Source of the DNA: Nitrospinae bacterium RIFCSPLOWO2_12_39_16
GTDB lineage: Bacteria; Nitrospinota; Nitrospinia; UBA9942
Assembly (NCBI GenBank): GCA_001805005.1
Contig: MHDO01000032.1
Span: 1 to 6,771 of the forward strand
Reading direction: 5' to 3'
Length of the DNA stretch: 6,771 nucleotides
In this document: piece after piece, positions 1-5,558 of the stretch
Numbering within the stretch: the first letter of the stretch is position 1
Layout of the letters: each line of letters starts with the position of its first letter
Position numbers and translations under genes: made by a program
Notes under the pieces: model-generated
Told to the model about the DNA's origin: nothing
What the model saw: the letters and a program-made list of their open reading frames with translations, nothing else
Databases searched by the model: none

Positions 1-869
1 ACCGAGCGCTCAAGCAGCTTATTAAGCTCATCAACATCCGTCACTCCTTCCTGTTCCATAAGAGCGTAAAATTCCTTCTCCAGCATATCCTGAGGCACGC
101 GAATCTCGCTCGGCGCAAGCGCATAATGCAAAGGCACGGTCGTTCCGTCTTCTATGGATTCAGCAATCGTGTATTTATCAAGATACCCTTTTTCATCATC
201 CTTGCCAAATACCTTGAATGTCCCACGTCCGTAAGTGATCTTGTCAATCGGCGTTCCGGTAAATCCGAAATAGGTTGCGTTAGGAAGCGCGGCAACTAAG
301 TAATTTCCCAAATCACTGCTCGTTGTTCTGTGGGCTTCATCAATTAGAACGAAAATATTATCCCGCTTATTAATGTCTTTTTTCATGTGCTCAAACTTAT
401 GAATCATGGAGACAATAAGCCCGCGGTAATTTGAGGCAAGGAGTTTTTCTAAATCCTTCTTTGAATCGGCAATCTCCATACCTTCTCCGTCTTTAAACCC
501 GTAGGCGTCAAGGTTGCGGAAAAGCTGACTCTCCAGCTCGTTGCGGTCAACCAGCATAATAACAGTCGGCTTTTCAAAAAGCGGCTCTTTTAAAATCTTC
601 TCAGCCGCCACAATCATGGTAAAGGTTTTGCCCGAACCTTGTGTGTGCCAGATAAGTCCGGTGCGCTTTACCTTATCCCTTGCCCGTTCAACAACCTTCT
701 CAACTGCACGGGTCTGGTGCTGACGCAGGATAATCTTAAAAAGGACATCGTCCTTGCGAAAGAAAACAATATAGTCCTTGATAAATTTTAGAATCCGTTC
801 TCTGTTAAAAAATGTTTTTACCTTCTTTTCAAAGGATGACTGATCATCGTCATTGCGAGCAAATCTCAT
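1..869 (-). CDS. hsdR: Type I restriction enzyme HsdR, helicase/translocase part (runs off left edge)
   Basis: Reading from ATG at 869, the frame is open for 289 codons to the window edge. This is the superfamily 2 motor of a type I restriction endonuclease, which hydrolyses ATP to pull DNA towards the complex before cleavage. Visible motifs, numbered from this ATG: RQHQTRA (49-55, Q-motif region), Walker A HTQGSGKT (75-82), DEAH (177-180, Walker B), TGTP (204-207, motif III). The second RecA lobe and the C-terminal HsdM-binding part lie outside the window. The start is preceded by AAGGGA six bases upstream, a plausible ribosome site, and overlaps the end of the nuclease ORF by 20 bases in the +1 frame. 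A TAA lies one codon upstream of the ATG, so the frame cannot begin earlier. Either the ATG is a real reinitiation start giving a separate motor subunit, or this is the rest of a frameshifted hsdR. Family identity is very secure; independent expression is not. Confidence 0.93.
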   Translation of the reverse strand, partial: MRFARNDDDQSSFEKKVKTFFNRERILKFIKDYIVFFRKDDVLFKIILRQHQTRAVEKVVERARDKVKRTGLIWHTQGSGKTFTMIVAAEKILKEPLFEKPTVIMLVDRNELESQLFRNLDAYGFKDGEGMEIADSKKDLEKLLASNYRGLIVSMIHKFEHMKKDINKRDNIFVLIDEAHRTTSSDLGNYLVAALPNATYFGFTGTPIDKITYGRGTFKVFGKDDEKGYLDKYTIAESIEDGTTVPLHYALAPSEIRVPQDMLEKEFYALMEQEGVTDVDELNKLLERS

Positions 870-1497
870 CTTTTATCCCTTTCCACTTAAAAAGCCCTTT
901 GTGATCTAAATTCCATGTTACCCCATAGTAAAAATCAAGCATGTGCGTAACATTAAAAATCTGGTTATGCGTAACAATCTCAGGCGTTTCGCGGTGATAC
1001 CGCCGGATCTGGTCAATTCCTTCGGCAATGCCCTCTTTTTTATGCGCGCCTTTTGTCTCAATGATAATCACCGGGATTCCATTTATGAGAAGAATAACAT
1101 CGCCCCGATTTGTATAAGTTCCATTGGTATACTGCCACTCGTCAGTAACATGAAATCTGTTGTTCGCGATATTCTCAAAATCAATCAGCTTAATATTTAT
1201 TTCGCGCCGCTCGCGTTCATGATAAACACTTATTTGCCCTTTGAGATACCTCAGAACATCGCTATTACCTTCAATGCTTGAGCGCACATTCTCCAAATCT
1301 TTGATGATACCATCCGCTTTGGCTTCATCCACAATGCCGGGATTGAGCTTTACAAGTTGTTCTTTAAGCACATCGTAAAAGAACAGTCCGGTTTCGCCGC
1401 GGCGAAATTCTACCGCCTTATCGCGGTTTACATAATCCCAACCGATTTCTTTATCATATTTAATTAAGGGGTTCTGAACAGAAGCTTTCTCGCTCAT
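850..1497 (-). CDS. hsdR: Type I restriction enzyme HsdR, N-terminal nuclease domain (ends at a frame change)
   Basis: A 215-residue product matching the N-terminal domain of HsdR, which cuts DNA when the translocating complex stalls. The PD-(D/E)xK nuclease is visible as D133 in RGDVILLINGIP, then E147 and K149 in IIIETKG. It is followed by the QxxxY motif typical of HsdR nucleases, Q163 to Y167 in DQIRRYHRE. The end (LFKWKGIKDE, then ICSQ) is where homologues pass through a short linker into the helicase. Normal HsdR is roughly 1000 residues, so this is only the first domain. The missing continuation is found in the +1 frame from 869 down. Removing one A from the AAAA run at about 871-874 would join the frames. 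The ATG overlaps the stop of a small upstream ORF (ATGA), and no strong ribosome site of its own is seen, which suggests translational coupling. The nuclease residues are intact, so the domain could still fold. Confidence 0.93.
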   Translation of the reverse strand: MSEKASVQNPLIKYDKEIGWDYVNRDKAVEFRRGETGLFFYDVLKEQLVKLNPGIVDEAKADGIIKDLENVRSSIEGNSDVLRYLKGQISVYHERERREINIKLIDFENIANNRFHVTDEWQYTNGTYTNRGDVILLINGIPVIIIETKGAHKKEGIAEGIDQIRRYHRETPEIVTHNQIFNVTHMLDFYYGVTWNLDHKGLFKWKGIKDEICSQ

Positions 1498-1577
1498 AAT
1501 TTTTTGCCTAAATTATTGACGCAGTGCGTCAAGTTTTGATTTGCTCCACAGTGTAGAGCAAATTGTTTTTTACTCAT
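1494..1577 (-). CDS. Possible 27-residue small ORF coupled to hsdR
   Basis: The ATG at 1577 follows a good ribosome site (AGGAGA, about seven bases upstream). The 27 codons run to a TGA that overlaps the hsdR ATG as ATGA. The product begins MSKKQFALHC and ends NNLGKKL, with two His-Cys pairs (LHCG and THCV). I do not recognise it. Two of the three hairpins in this gap lie inside it, and the loop of each falls on the His-Cys codons in the same reading phase. The best ribosome site in the gap belongs to this ORF, so ribosomes finishing it could feed directly into hsdR. It may be a leader peptide, a true small protein, or an accidental ORF through hairpin DNA. A codon-level comparison with related loci would decide. 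Confidence 0.4.
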   Translation of the reverse strand: MSKKQFALHCGANQNLTHCVNNLGKKL

Positions 1578-1617
1578 TTCTTATCTCCTGAAATTCTCTA
1601 CGCAGTGCGGAGAGAAT
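1516..1617. repeat. Three hairpins with a shared AGT/ACT loop between hsdS and hsdR
   Basis: Three inverted repeats lie in about 100 bases. The first (1516-1532) has perfect 7-bp arms, TTGACGC and GCGTCAA, around AGT. The second (1539-1549 with 1553-1563) has 11-bp arms with one mismatch around AGT. The third (1593-1603 with 1607-1617) has 11-bp arms with one mismatch around AGT, and starts one base past the hsdS stop on the minus strand. The first and third share the core CGCAGTGCG; the second has CACAGTGTA in the same place. The stems otherwise differ. None is followed by a convincing T-run, so they are not ordinary intrinsic terminators. They could be REP-like dispersed elements, or RNA structures that shield transcript ends or control hsdR translation. 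Confidence 0.75.
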
Positions 1618-1618
1618 C

Positions 1619-2176
1619 TTATTCACAGGCTTCTCCAAAATCTATATCCTTCACCCGGACTTCTCCAGTCATGAGAAGCTGAAGCATGGATTTAAATAAA
1701 TCTTTCAACACATTGTTCTTTACTGTCTCATGATTTATTTTATTATCGATGTCCCAAAGTGTATTAGCAATTTCCCCTTGTTCATCAAGCATCGGAAATG
1801 GTATAAGCTGGTCTTTTACATTCCCATCCGTGACTGCTGGATAACTGGCGCCTCTTTGCAACTTACCAAGACTTTCAATAAAACTATCGCGTTGTACACA
1901 ATAATATAAATATCTACTTGATAATGTCGAAACACTTCTAAGCACACAAAAAGCCGTTGAACATACCTCACCATCAAATTCATTTCCCGCATAAGCAATT
2001 CTTTTCAGTGTTGGCCGAACGGTAGCGAATAAAACATCGTTAACTTTTACAACCTTCCTTGCCCGACTTGGAGCCTCAGAGCCTTTATAGGTTGTACTTC
2101 CAATTATTTTAAGACTCTCATTTGAGATACTGGAAACATCGATATACTTAAACTGAATATCAGGTGTCTTCGTCAT
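1619..2176 (-). CDS. hsdS: Half-size type I specificity subunit HsdS (N-terminally truncated)
   Basis: A 185-residue product with one target recognition domain and one C-terminal conserved helical region of HsdS, the subunit that reads the DNA target and positions HsdM and HsdR. Typical signatures are YIDVSSIS (11-18), GSEAPSRARKV (32-42), VLFATVRPTLKRIA (48-61), the end-of-TRD motif GASYPAVTDGNVK (109-121), and the helix ending LFKSMLQLLMTGEVRV (160-175). Full-length HsdS has two recognition domains in about 400-450 residues, so the first half is missing. The present domain also starts abruptly a few residues before its first conserved motif. An in-frame TGA lies 27 bases upstream of the ATG, no good ribosome site is visible, and upstream DNA is AT-rich and noncoding. 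The gene is best read as a remnant. Half-size HsdS proteins that dimerise are known, but they normally keep a complete domain. No hsdM adjoins it. Confidence 0.85.
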   Translation of the reverse strand: MTKTPDIQFKYIDVSSISNESLKIIGSTTYKGSEAPSRARKVVKVNDVLFATVRPTLKRIAYAGNEFDGEVCSTAFCVLRSVSTLSSRYLYYCVQRDSFIESLGKLQRGASYPAVTDGNVKDQLIPFPMLDEQGEIANTLWDIDNKINHETVKNNVLKDLFKSMLQLLMTGEVRVKDIDFGEACE

Positions 2177-2200
2177 ATCCGCGGTTACTAATATATATAC

Positions 2201-2216
2201 TCAACAATCATGCCAA
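2201..2216 (-). promoter_or_regulatory. Degenerate sigma54 (-24/-12)-like sequence upstream of hsdS
   Basis: The minus strand reads TTGGCATGATTGTTGA. Against the sigma54 consensus TGGCAY-GR-N3-TTGC it keeps the -24 element and spacing, but has A in place of the highly conserved C at -12. It lies about 25 bases upstream of the truncated hsdS ATG. The same stretch can be read as a sigma70 -35 (TTGGCA) with TATTAG 17 bases later. With the -12 base missing, sigma54 activity is doubtful. Confidence 0.2.
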
Positions 2217-2388
2217 GTATAAAAAATCAAAAGGGAATTCTTAAAAGTGCTTTATTTACAACAGATTAGAGTAGATTAAAATATGTCAGCTAAAATAAAG
2301 TATTTTATTTGGAGTAGAGTAATGGTGGTATGAATTAGAACAAACTGGATTAATTTAATACAACCAAACCACTAATACACTGAGATAC

Positions 2389-2412
2389 AAAAAAATAATT
2401 GTTATTCAATCA
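2389..2412 (-). terminator. Weak intrinsic terminator of the response regulator
   Basis: On the minus strand, 24 bases after the regulator stop codon, TGATTG and CAATTA pair around an AATAA loop (one G-U pair). Seven T residues follow. Flanking AAA/TTT can extend the stem. The stem is very A/T-rich, so termination may be inefficient, but position, strand and the T-run fit. Confidence 0.42.
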
Positions 2413-2435
2413 TTTGGTTTCTATCTTATGAACTT

Positions 2436-3803
2436 TTATTTTTTTGTTGTCTTCCTTGTAATCCTTTGTCTTGTTATACCGAGTATTCGGGCTGCCTCAC
2501 TTTTATTGCCTCCAACCTTATCCAGCACGGCAGCTATATACATCTCCTCAAGGTTATTCAATGGGACCATATCTCTTATATCAATTAGTGGCTTCTTCTT
2601 ATTAGATTGCTCGGCAGCCGACTTAGAATCAGCATATATTATATCTTCAGGAAAATCTTCAGGCATTATGATATCTTTATTTGAAAGGAGTACTGTCCTC
2701 TCAATTACATTTCTCAGTTCCCTGATATTCCCCTTCCATTGGTATACCATCAGGACTTTTTCAGCTTCATTAGATAGTTTTACCTCTTTTTTAAATTCTT
2801 TGCTGAACTCTGTAACAAACCTCCTTGAGAGTAATAATATATCATCTCCCCTTTCCTTTAAAGAGGGGAGCTTTATATTTACAACATTCAATCTGTAATA
2901 GAGGTCTTCCCTGAACCCATTATTTTTAGTCATTGCCGTTAAATCTTTATTAGTGGCGGATATAACCCTTATATCTACTTTTATGGGAAATGTGCCTCCG
3001 ACCCTTTCTATCTCACGCTCCTGTAATACCCTCAAAAGCTTCATCTGTAATTTTGGGTAGAGGTCACCAATCTCGTCAAGAAATATTGTCCCTGTCTGTG
3101 CTATCTCAAATTTTCCTATTTTCTTTCTTATTGCACCTGTAAATGCACCCTTTTCATGTCCGAAAAGGTCGCTCTCAAGGAGGTCTTCACTTAGTGTAGT
3201 GCAGTTTACAATTACAAATGGCTTATCCCTACGCGGGCTTGATAGATGTATGGCACGGGCAAGGAGTTCCTTTCCTGTCCCGCTCTCACCTGTTATTAAC
3301 ACAGGGGTTGTGCTGCTAACAGCAACCTTTGATGCAAGCGAGCATACCTCCTTTATTGCCTTGCTTTGACCTATGATTTTATCAAAACCATATTTCTCTA
3401 TTTCCTGTCTTTCAATATCCTCAACCCTCTTTCTTAATCGGGCTGATTCAAGTGCCTTTTCTATATGAAACTTGAGTTCCCCAACATCAAAAGGTTTTGG
3501 AAGATAGTCATATGCTCCTGACTTTATAAATTCTACAGTATCTTCAAAACCGGGTGCACCTGTAATGATAAGAATAATTGCATTATTATCAATCTTTCTG
3601 ATCTTCTCCAATACCTCTTTGCCATCTATATCGGGGAGTCTAACATCAAGGAGGACAACATCAGGTTCACTATCAGAAAACTTACTGATACCTTTCTCTC
3701 CATTCTCAGCGAGGACGACTTCATACCCTTCCATAACAAAGACCGTCTTGAGATTTTCTCTAACAAGATTTTCATCGTCTATTATTAAAATGGTTGGTTT
3801 CAT
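2436..3803 (-). CDS. NtrC-family sigma54-dependent response regulator
   Basis: A complete 455-residue three-domain transcription activator. The receiver (about 1-120) has the acidic pair D9/D10, phosphoacceptor D53 in LLDVRLPD, T81 and K103 in LPKPF. The AAA+ domain (about 141-372) has Walker A GESGTGKE (172-179), the sigma54-contacting GAFTGA loop (219-224), Walker B GTIFLDEIG (238-246) and the arginine-finger region FREDLYYRLN (297-306). The C-terminal Fis-type helix-turn-helix is at about 417-455 (GGNKSEAARILGITRQ). All catalytic and contact residues are present, so it should remodel sigma54 RNA polymerase after phosphorylation by a sensor kinase. No kinase is encoded nearby, so its signal and targets are unknown. 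The recognition helix ends TRQRITRKTTKK, slightly unlike the usual TLxRKLKKY-type end. No clear ribosome site precedes the ATG at 3803. It is transcribed divergently from def. Confidence 0.95.
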   Translation of the reverse strand: MKPTILIIDDENLVRENLKTVFVMEGYEVVLAENGEKGISKFSDSEPDVVLLDVRLPDIDGKEVLEKIRKIDNNAIILIITGAPGFEDTVEFIKSGAYDYLPKPFDVGELKFHIEKALESARLRKRVEDIERQEIEKYGFDKIIGQSKAIKEVCSLASKVAVSSTTPVLITGESGTGKELLARAIHLSSPRRDKPFVIVNCTTLSEDLLESDLFGHEKGAFTGAIRKKIGKFEIAQTGTIFLDEIGDLYPKLQMKLLRVLQEREIERVGGTFPIKVDIRVISATNKDLTAMTKNNGFREDLYYRLNVVNIKLPSLKERGDDILLLSRRFVTEFSKEFKKEVKLSNEAEKVLMVYQWKGNIRELRNVIERTVLLSNKDIIMPEDFPEDIIYADSKSAAEQSNKKKPLIDIRDMVPLNNLEEMYIAAVLDKVGGNKSEAARILGITRQRITRKTTKK

Positions 3804-3818
3804 AAGATTAGCGATATT

Positions 3819-3847
3819 TTACTATATATTTTATATTTTTGTATAAT
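3819..3847 (+). promoter_or_regulatory. Candidate sigma70-type promoter for the def operon
   Basis: A perfect -10 TATAAT at 3842-3847 lies 17 bases after TTACTA, a poor -35 (3819-3824). It would start transcription at about 3854, just where the heptamer inverted repeat begins, giving def a leader of about 70 bases that contains the whole repeat. The region is so A/T-rich that a chance match is possible. Confidence 0.35.
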
Positions 3848-3853
3848 ATAATT

Positions 3854-3910
3854 ACTTATCACTTACAACTAACAACATTTTTAAATTATTATAGGTTATA
3901 AGTTATAGGT
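3854..3910. repeat. Inverted heptamer array in the def leader
   Basis: Three tandem 7-mers, TATAGGT TATAAGT TATAGGT, fill 3890-3910 and abut the def ribosome site (AGGAG, 3911-3915). Facing them at 3854-3874 are three 7-mers in opposite orientation, ACTTATC ACTTACA ACTAACA. Fifteen of the 21 positions are complementary, around a 15-base A/T loop. Transcribed, this could form a weak hairpin whose right arm ends against the ribosome site. It is the most degraded of the heptamer arrays here. Confidence 0.6.
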
Positions 3911-3922
3911 AGGAGATTTATC

Positions 3923-4456
3923 GTGTCAATACTTAAAGTTGCAAGACTTGGAAATCCTGTCCTTAGACAGAAGGCATTGCTTTTAACTGCAGAAGAAATA
4001 AAAAGTCCATTTGTGCAGAAATTGATGGATGATATGGTTGCAACCATGAGGGAGTATGAAGGGGTGGGGCTTGCTGCACCGCAGGTTCATGAATCAAAAC
4101 AGATTATAGTAATTGAATCTGCCGGCAGTATAAGATATTCTGAGGCACCTAATATACCCCTTACAATTTTAATAAACCCTGTCATTTCATACTATTCAGA
4201 GGAAAAGGCAGAAGGCTGGGAGGGGTGTCTCAGCGTTGGTGATTTCAGGGGAGTCGTCCCACGTTCAACTTCCATAAAAGTGGATGCAATTGATAGAAAT
4301 GGCAAGAAGGTATCAATTGATGCAAATGGTTTTCTTGCAGTAGTCCTCCAGCATGAGATAGACCATCTGAACGGAGTTATATTTGTTGACAAGATAAAAG
4401 ATTTAAAGACCCTCTCTTTCCTTAAAGAGTATGAAAGATACTGGGCAAAGGAATAA
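3923..4456 (+). CDS. def: Peptide deformylase
   Basis: A 177-residue enzyme of usual length that removes the formyl group from the initiator methionine of new proteins at the ribosome exit, using a bound metal such as Fe2+. All three signature motifs are intact: GVGLAAPQ (47-54), EGCLS (100-104, C102 binds metal) and QHEIDHLNG (143-151; H144 and H148 bind metal, E145 is catalytic). The start is a GTG at 3923 with a strong ribosome site AGGAG seven bases upstream. It is first in an operon with two envelope genes, not followed by the formyltransferase gene fmt as in many bacteria. Its last 26 bases overlap the next ORF in another frame, and the base after its TAA begins a long inverted repeat. 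Upstream, an inverted heptamer array lies in its probable leader. Confidence 0.97.
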   Translation: MSILKVARLGNPVLRQKALLLTAEEIKSPFVQKLMDDMVATMREYEGVGLAAPQVHESKQIIVIESAGSIRYSEAPNIPLTILINPVISYYSEEKAEGWEGCLSVGDFRGVVPRSTSIKVDAIDRNGKKVSIDANGFLAVVLQHEIDHLNGVIFVDKIKDLKTLSFLKEYERYWAKE

Positions 4457-5558
4457 AATACAGAAAACAGAAGACAGAAGTCAGAAGACAGAAAATAAAA
4501 AGCAAAACTCAAATTTCTTACCCTCTGTCTTCTGTCTTCTGTTTTCTGTATTCTTCCTATCAGACTGTGCCGGGGTTGTCCCTCCGCCAGAAAAAAAACC
4601 AACACCCATTCCAAAAGCCGAAGAGAAAAAACCGCCTGAAGAAATAAGTAAAGAAAGAAAATCAGAAGAATATGTAGTATTTTTTGCAAGCCCTTCAGAT
4701 ACTTACGAATCGCTGTCAGAAAAGTATTACGGCGATAAAAATCTCTCCTATATCATCTCAGAATTTAATCAGAATCAACCGATTACACCAAATAAGGAAA
4801 TCATAGTTCCTCTCAAATCATTAAACCCCGGTGGTCTTTACCCTGAAGGCTATCTGACAATTCCCATCCTCTGTTACCACCAGTTCGGCAAAGTTAAGAG
4901 CAAAGATAAGATGGTTGTTAGTGAAGAGATGTTTGATAAGCAGATGGCATACCTGAAGGAAAATAATTATAATGTCATAACCCTCCGCGAATTCTCTGAT
5001 TTTGCAAATTATAAGAGGCGTCCCCCGAAAAATTCTATTGTAATAACAATTGATGACGGCTGGAAGAATGCAAGGACTATAGCAGCCCCTATTCTAAAAA
5101 AATATAATTTCAAGGCTACACTCTTTGTCTATACGGATTTAATTAAGCCAAGTAAAATAACCCTTACATGGGATGATATAAAAGAGATGCTCAATGATGG
5201 GGTTATTGAAGTTCAATCACACACACGATTTCACACAGACCTGTCTAAAACCAAGGATAGTGAATCTGAAACAGCTTATAAGCAGAGGATTGAAAAAGAA
5301 ATAGGGGAATCTCAGAAGATTATTGAACAGAGGCTTGGAATCAGGCCGACATTACTTGCATATCCATTCGGCACCTTTAATGATGCAGTAATTGAAATAC
5401 TGAAGAAATACCAATATGAAGGTGCCTTCACAGTAATAAAGGGTGGTAACCCGTTTTTCCATAATAATTTTTCTCTGAACCGCTCAATGGTTTTTAATAG
5501 TGAAAAGATTGAGGATTTTATAAAGTTATTAGAGACATTCAAGAAAGAACAACTATGA
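4431..5558 (+). CDS. LysM-like/NodB polysaccharide deacetylase with lipoprotein signal
   Basis: A 375-residue protein. A long charged N-region (1-28) and hydrophobic core (29-44) lead to a lipobox-like LSDC with lipidation candidate C46. A Pro/Lys/Glu-rich linker runs to about 80, a LysM-like glycan-binding segment covers about 82-130, and a NodB deacetylase domain about 143-340. Catalytic features: TIDDG (206-210, with the general-base Asp and metal-binding Asp), metal ligands H264 and H268 in SHTRFHTD, and LAYPFG (309-314). It probably removes acetyl groups from peptidoglycan or an exopolysaccharide GlcNAc at the outer envelope; the substrate is not determinable. The ATG at 4431 lies inside def (26-base overlap) with only a weak ribosome site, and no other in-frame ATG occurs before C46, so translation is probably coupled to def. 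Residues from about 10 to 41 are encoded by heptamer repeat DNA. Asp just before the Cys is unusual for a lipobox, so lipidation is likely but not certain. Confidence 0.9.
   Translation: MKDTGQRNKIQKTEDRSQKTENKKQNSNFLPSVFCLLFSVFFLSDCAGVVPPPEKKPTPIPKAEEKKPPEEISKERKSEEYVVFFASPSDTYESLSEKYYGDKNLSYIISEFNQNQPITPNKEIIVPLKSLNPGGLYPEGYLTIPILCYHQFGKVKSKDKMVVSEEMFDKQMAYLKENNYNVITLREFSDFANYKRRPPKNSIVITIDDGWKNARTIAAPILKKYNFKATLFVYTDLIKPSKITLTWDDIKEMLNDGVIEVQSHTRFHTDLSKTKDSESETAYKQRIEKEIGESQKIIEQRLGIRPTLLAYPFGTFNDAVIEILKKYQYEGAFTVIKGGNPFFHNNFSLNRSMVFNSEKIEDFIKLLETFKKEQL
4457..4552. repeat. Inverted ACAGAAR heptamer array inside the deacetylase signal-peptide codons
   Basis: Five tandem heptamers (ACAGAAA, ACAGAAG, ACAGAAG, TCAGAAG, ACAGAAA) occupy 4460-4494. 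Their reverse complements (CCTCTGT, CTTCTGT, CTTCTGT, TTTCTGT) occupy 4522-4549. The outer 24 bases, 4457-4480 and 4529-4552, are perfectly complementary across a 48-base spacer. The left arm begins right after the def stop codon. The array is coding: the left arm gives a Lys/Glu/Gln-rich stretch (IQKTEDRSQKTEN) and the right arm a hydrophobic one (SVFCLLFSVF). In mRNA the long stem would also pair the two halves of the signal-peptide codons. Confidence 0.92.

Larger units (their letters stand above)
2177..2435. other. AT-rich spacer between the hsd block and the response regulator
   Basis: This stretch has no credible ORF on either strand and no trace of the missing HsdS N-terminal half or of hsdM. 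It holds a weak terminator near the regulator gene, a sigma54-like site near the hsdS end, and a small A/T-only palindrome (TAAAATA and TATTTTA at 2291-2307). The sharp change from GC-richer hsd coding sequence to this DNA around 2180 could be a deletion or insertion junction that removed hsdM and the first part of hsdS. Confidence 0.6.

Noticed and set aside
943..1281. A plus-strand 112-codon ORF opposite the hsdR nuclease domain
   Set aside because: It is antisense to a gene with clear PD-(D/E)xK motifs, and its translation shows no family features.
2291..2307. Small palindrome TAAAATA/TATTTTA
   Set aside because: It is A/T only with 7-bp arms in very A/T-rich DNA, so it is expected by chance and has no T-run context.
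2361..2390. Stretch resembling a degenerate ACCAC...ACACTGAGATAC repeat arm
   Set aside because: It loosely recalls common environmental hairpin repeats, but I find no matching inverse arm nearby.
2436..2480. Possible late frameshift in the response regulator, because the C-terminal residues TRKTTKK look atypical
   Set aside because: The helix-turn-helix core is complete before that point, and the alternative frame reads no better, so the simple stop at 2436 is preferred.
2428..2898. A plus-strand 156-codon ORF with hydrophobic stretches
   Set aside because: It lies antisense to the AAA+ and HTH part of the response regulator; the hydrophobic look comes from reading A-rich codons in reverse.
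4192..4689. A minus-strand 165-codon ORF with a membrane-like N-terminus
   Set aside because: It is antisense to def and the deacetylase start. Its hydrophobic segments are the reverse reading of repeat and Lys/Pro-rich codons, though this shows how the heptamer DNA produces such segments on either strand.
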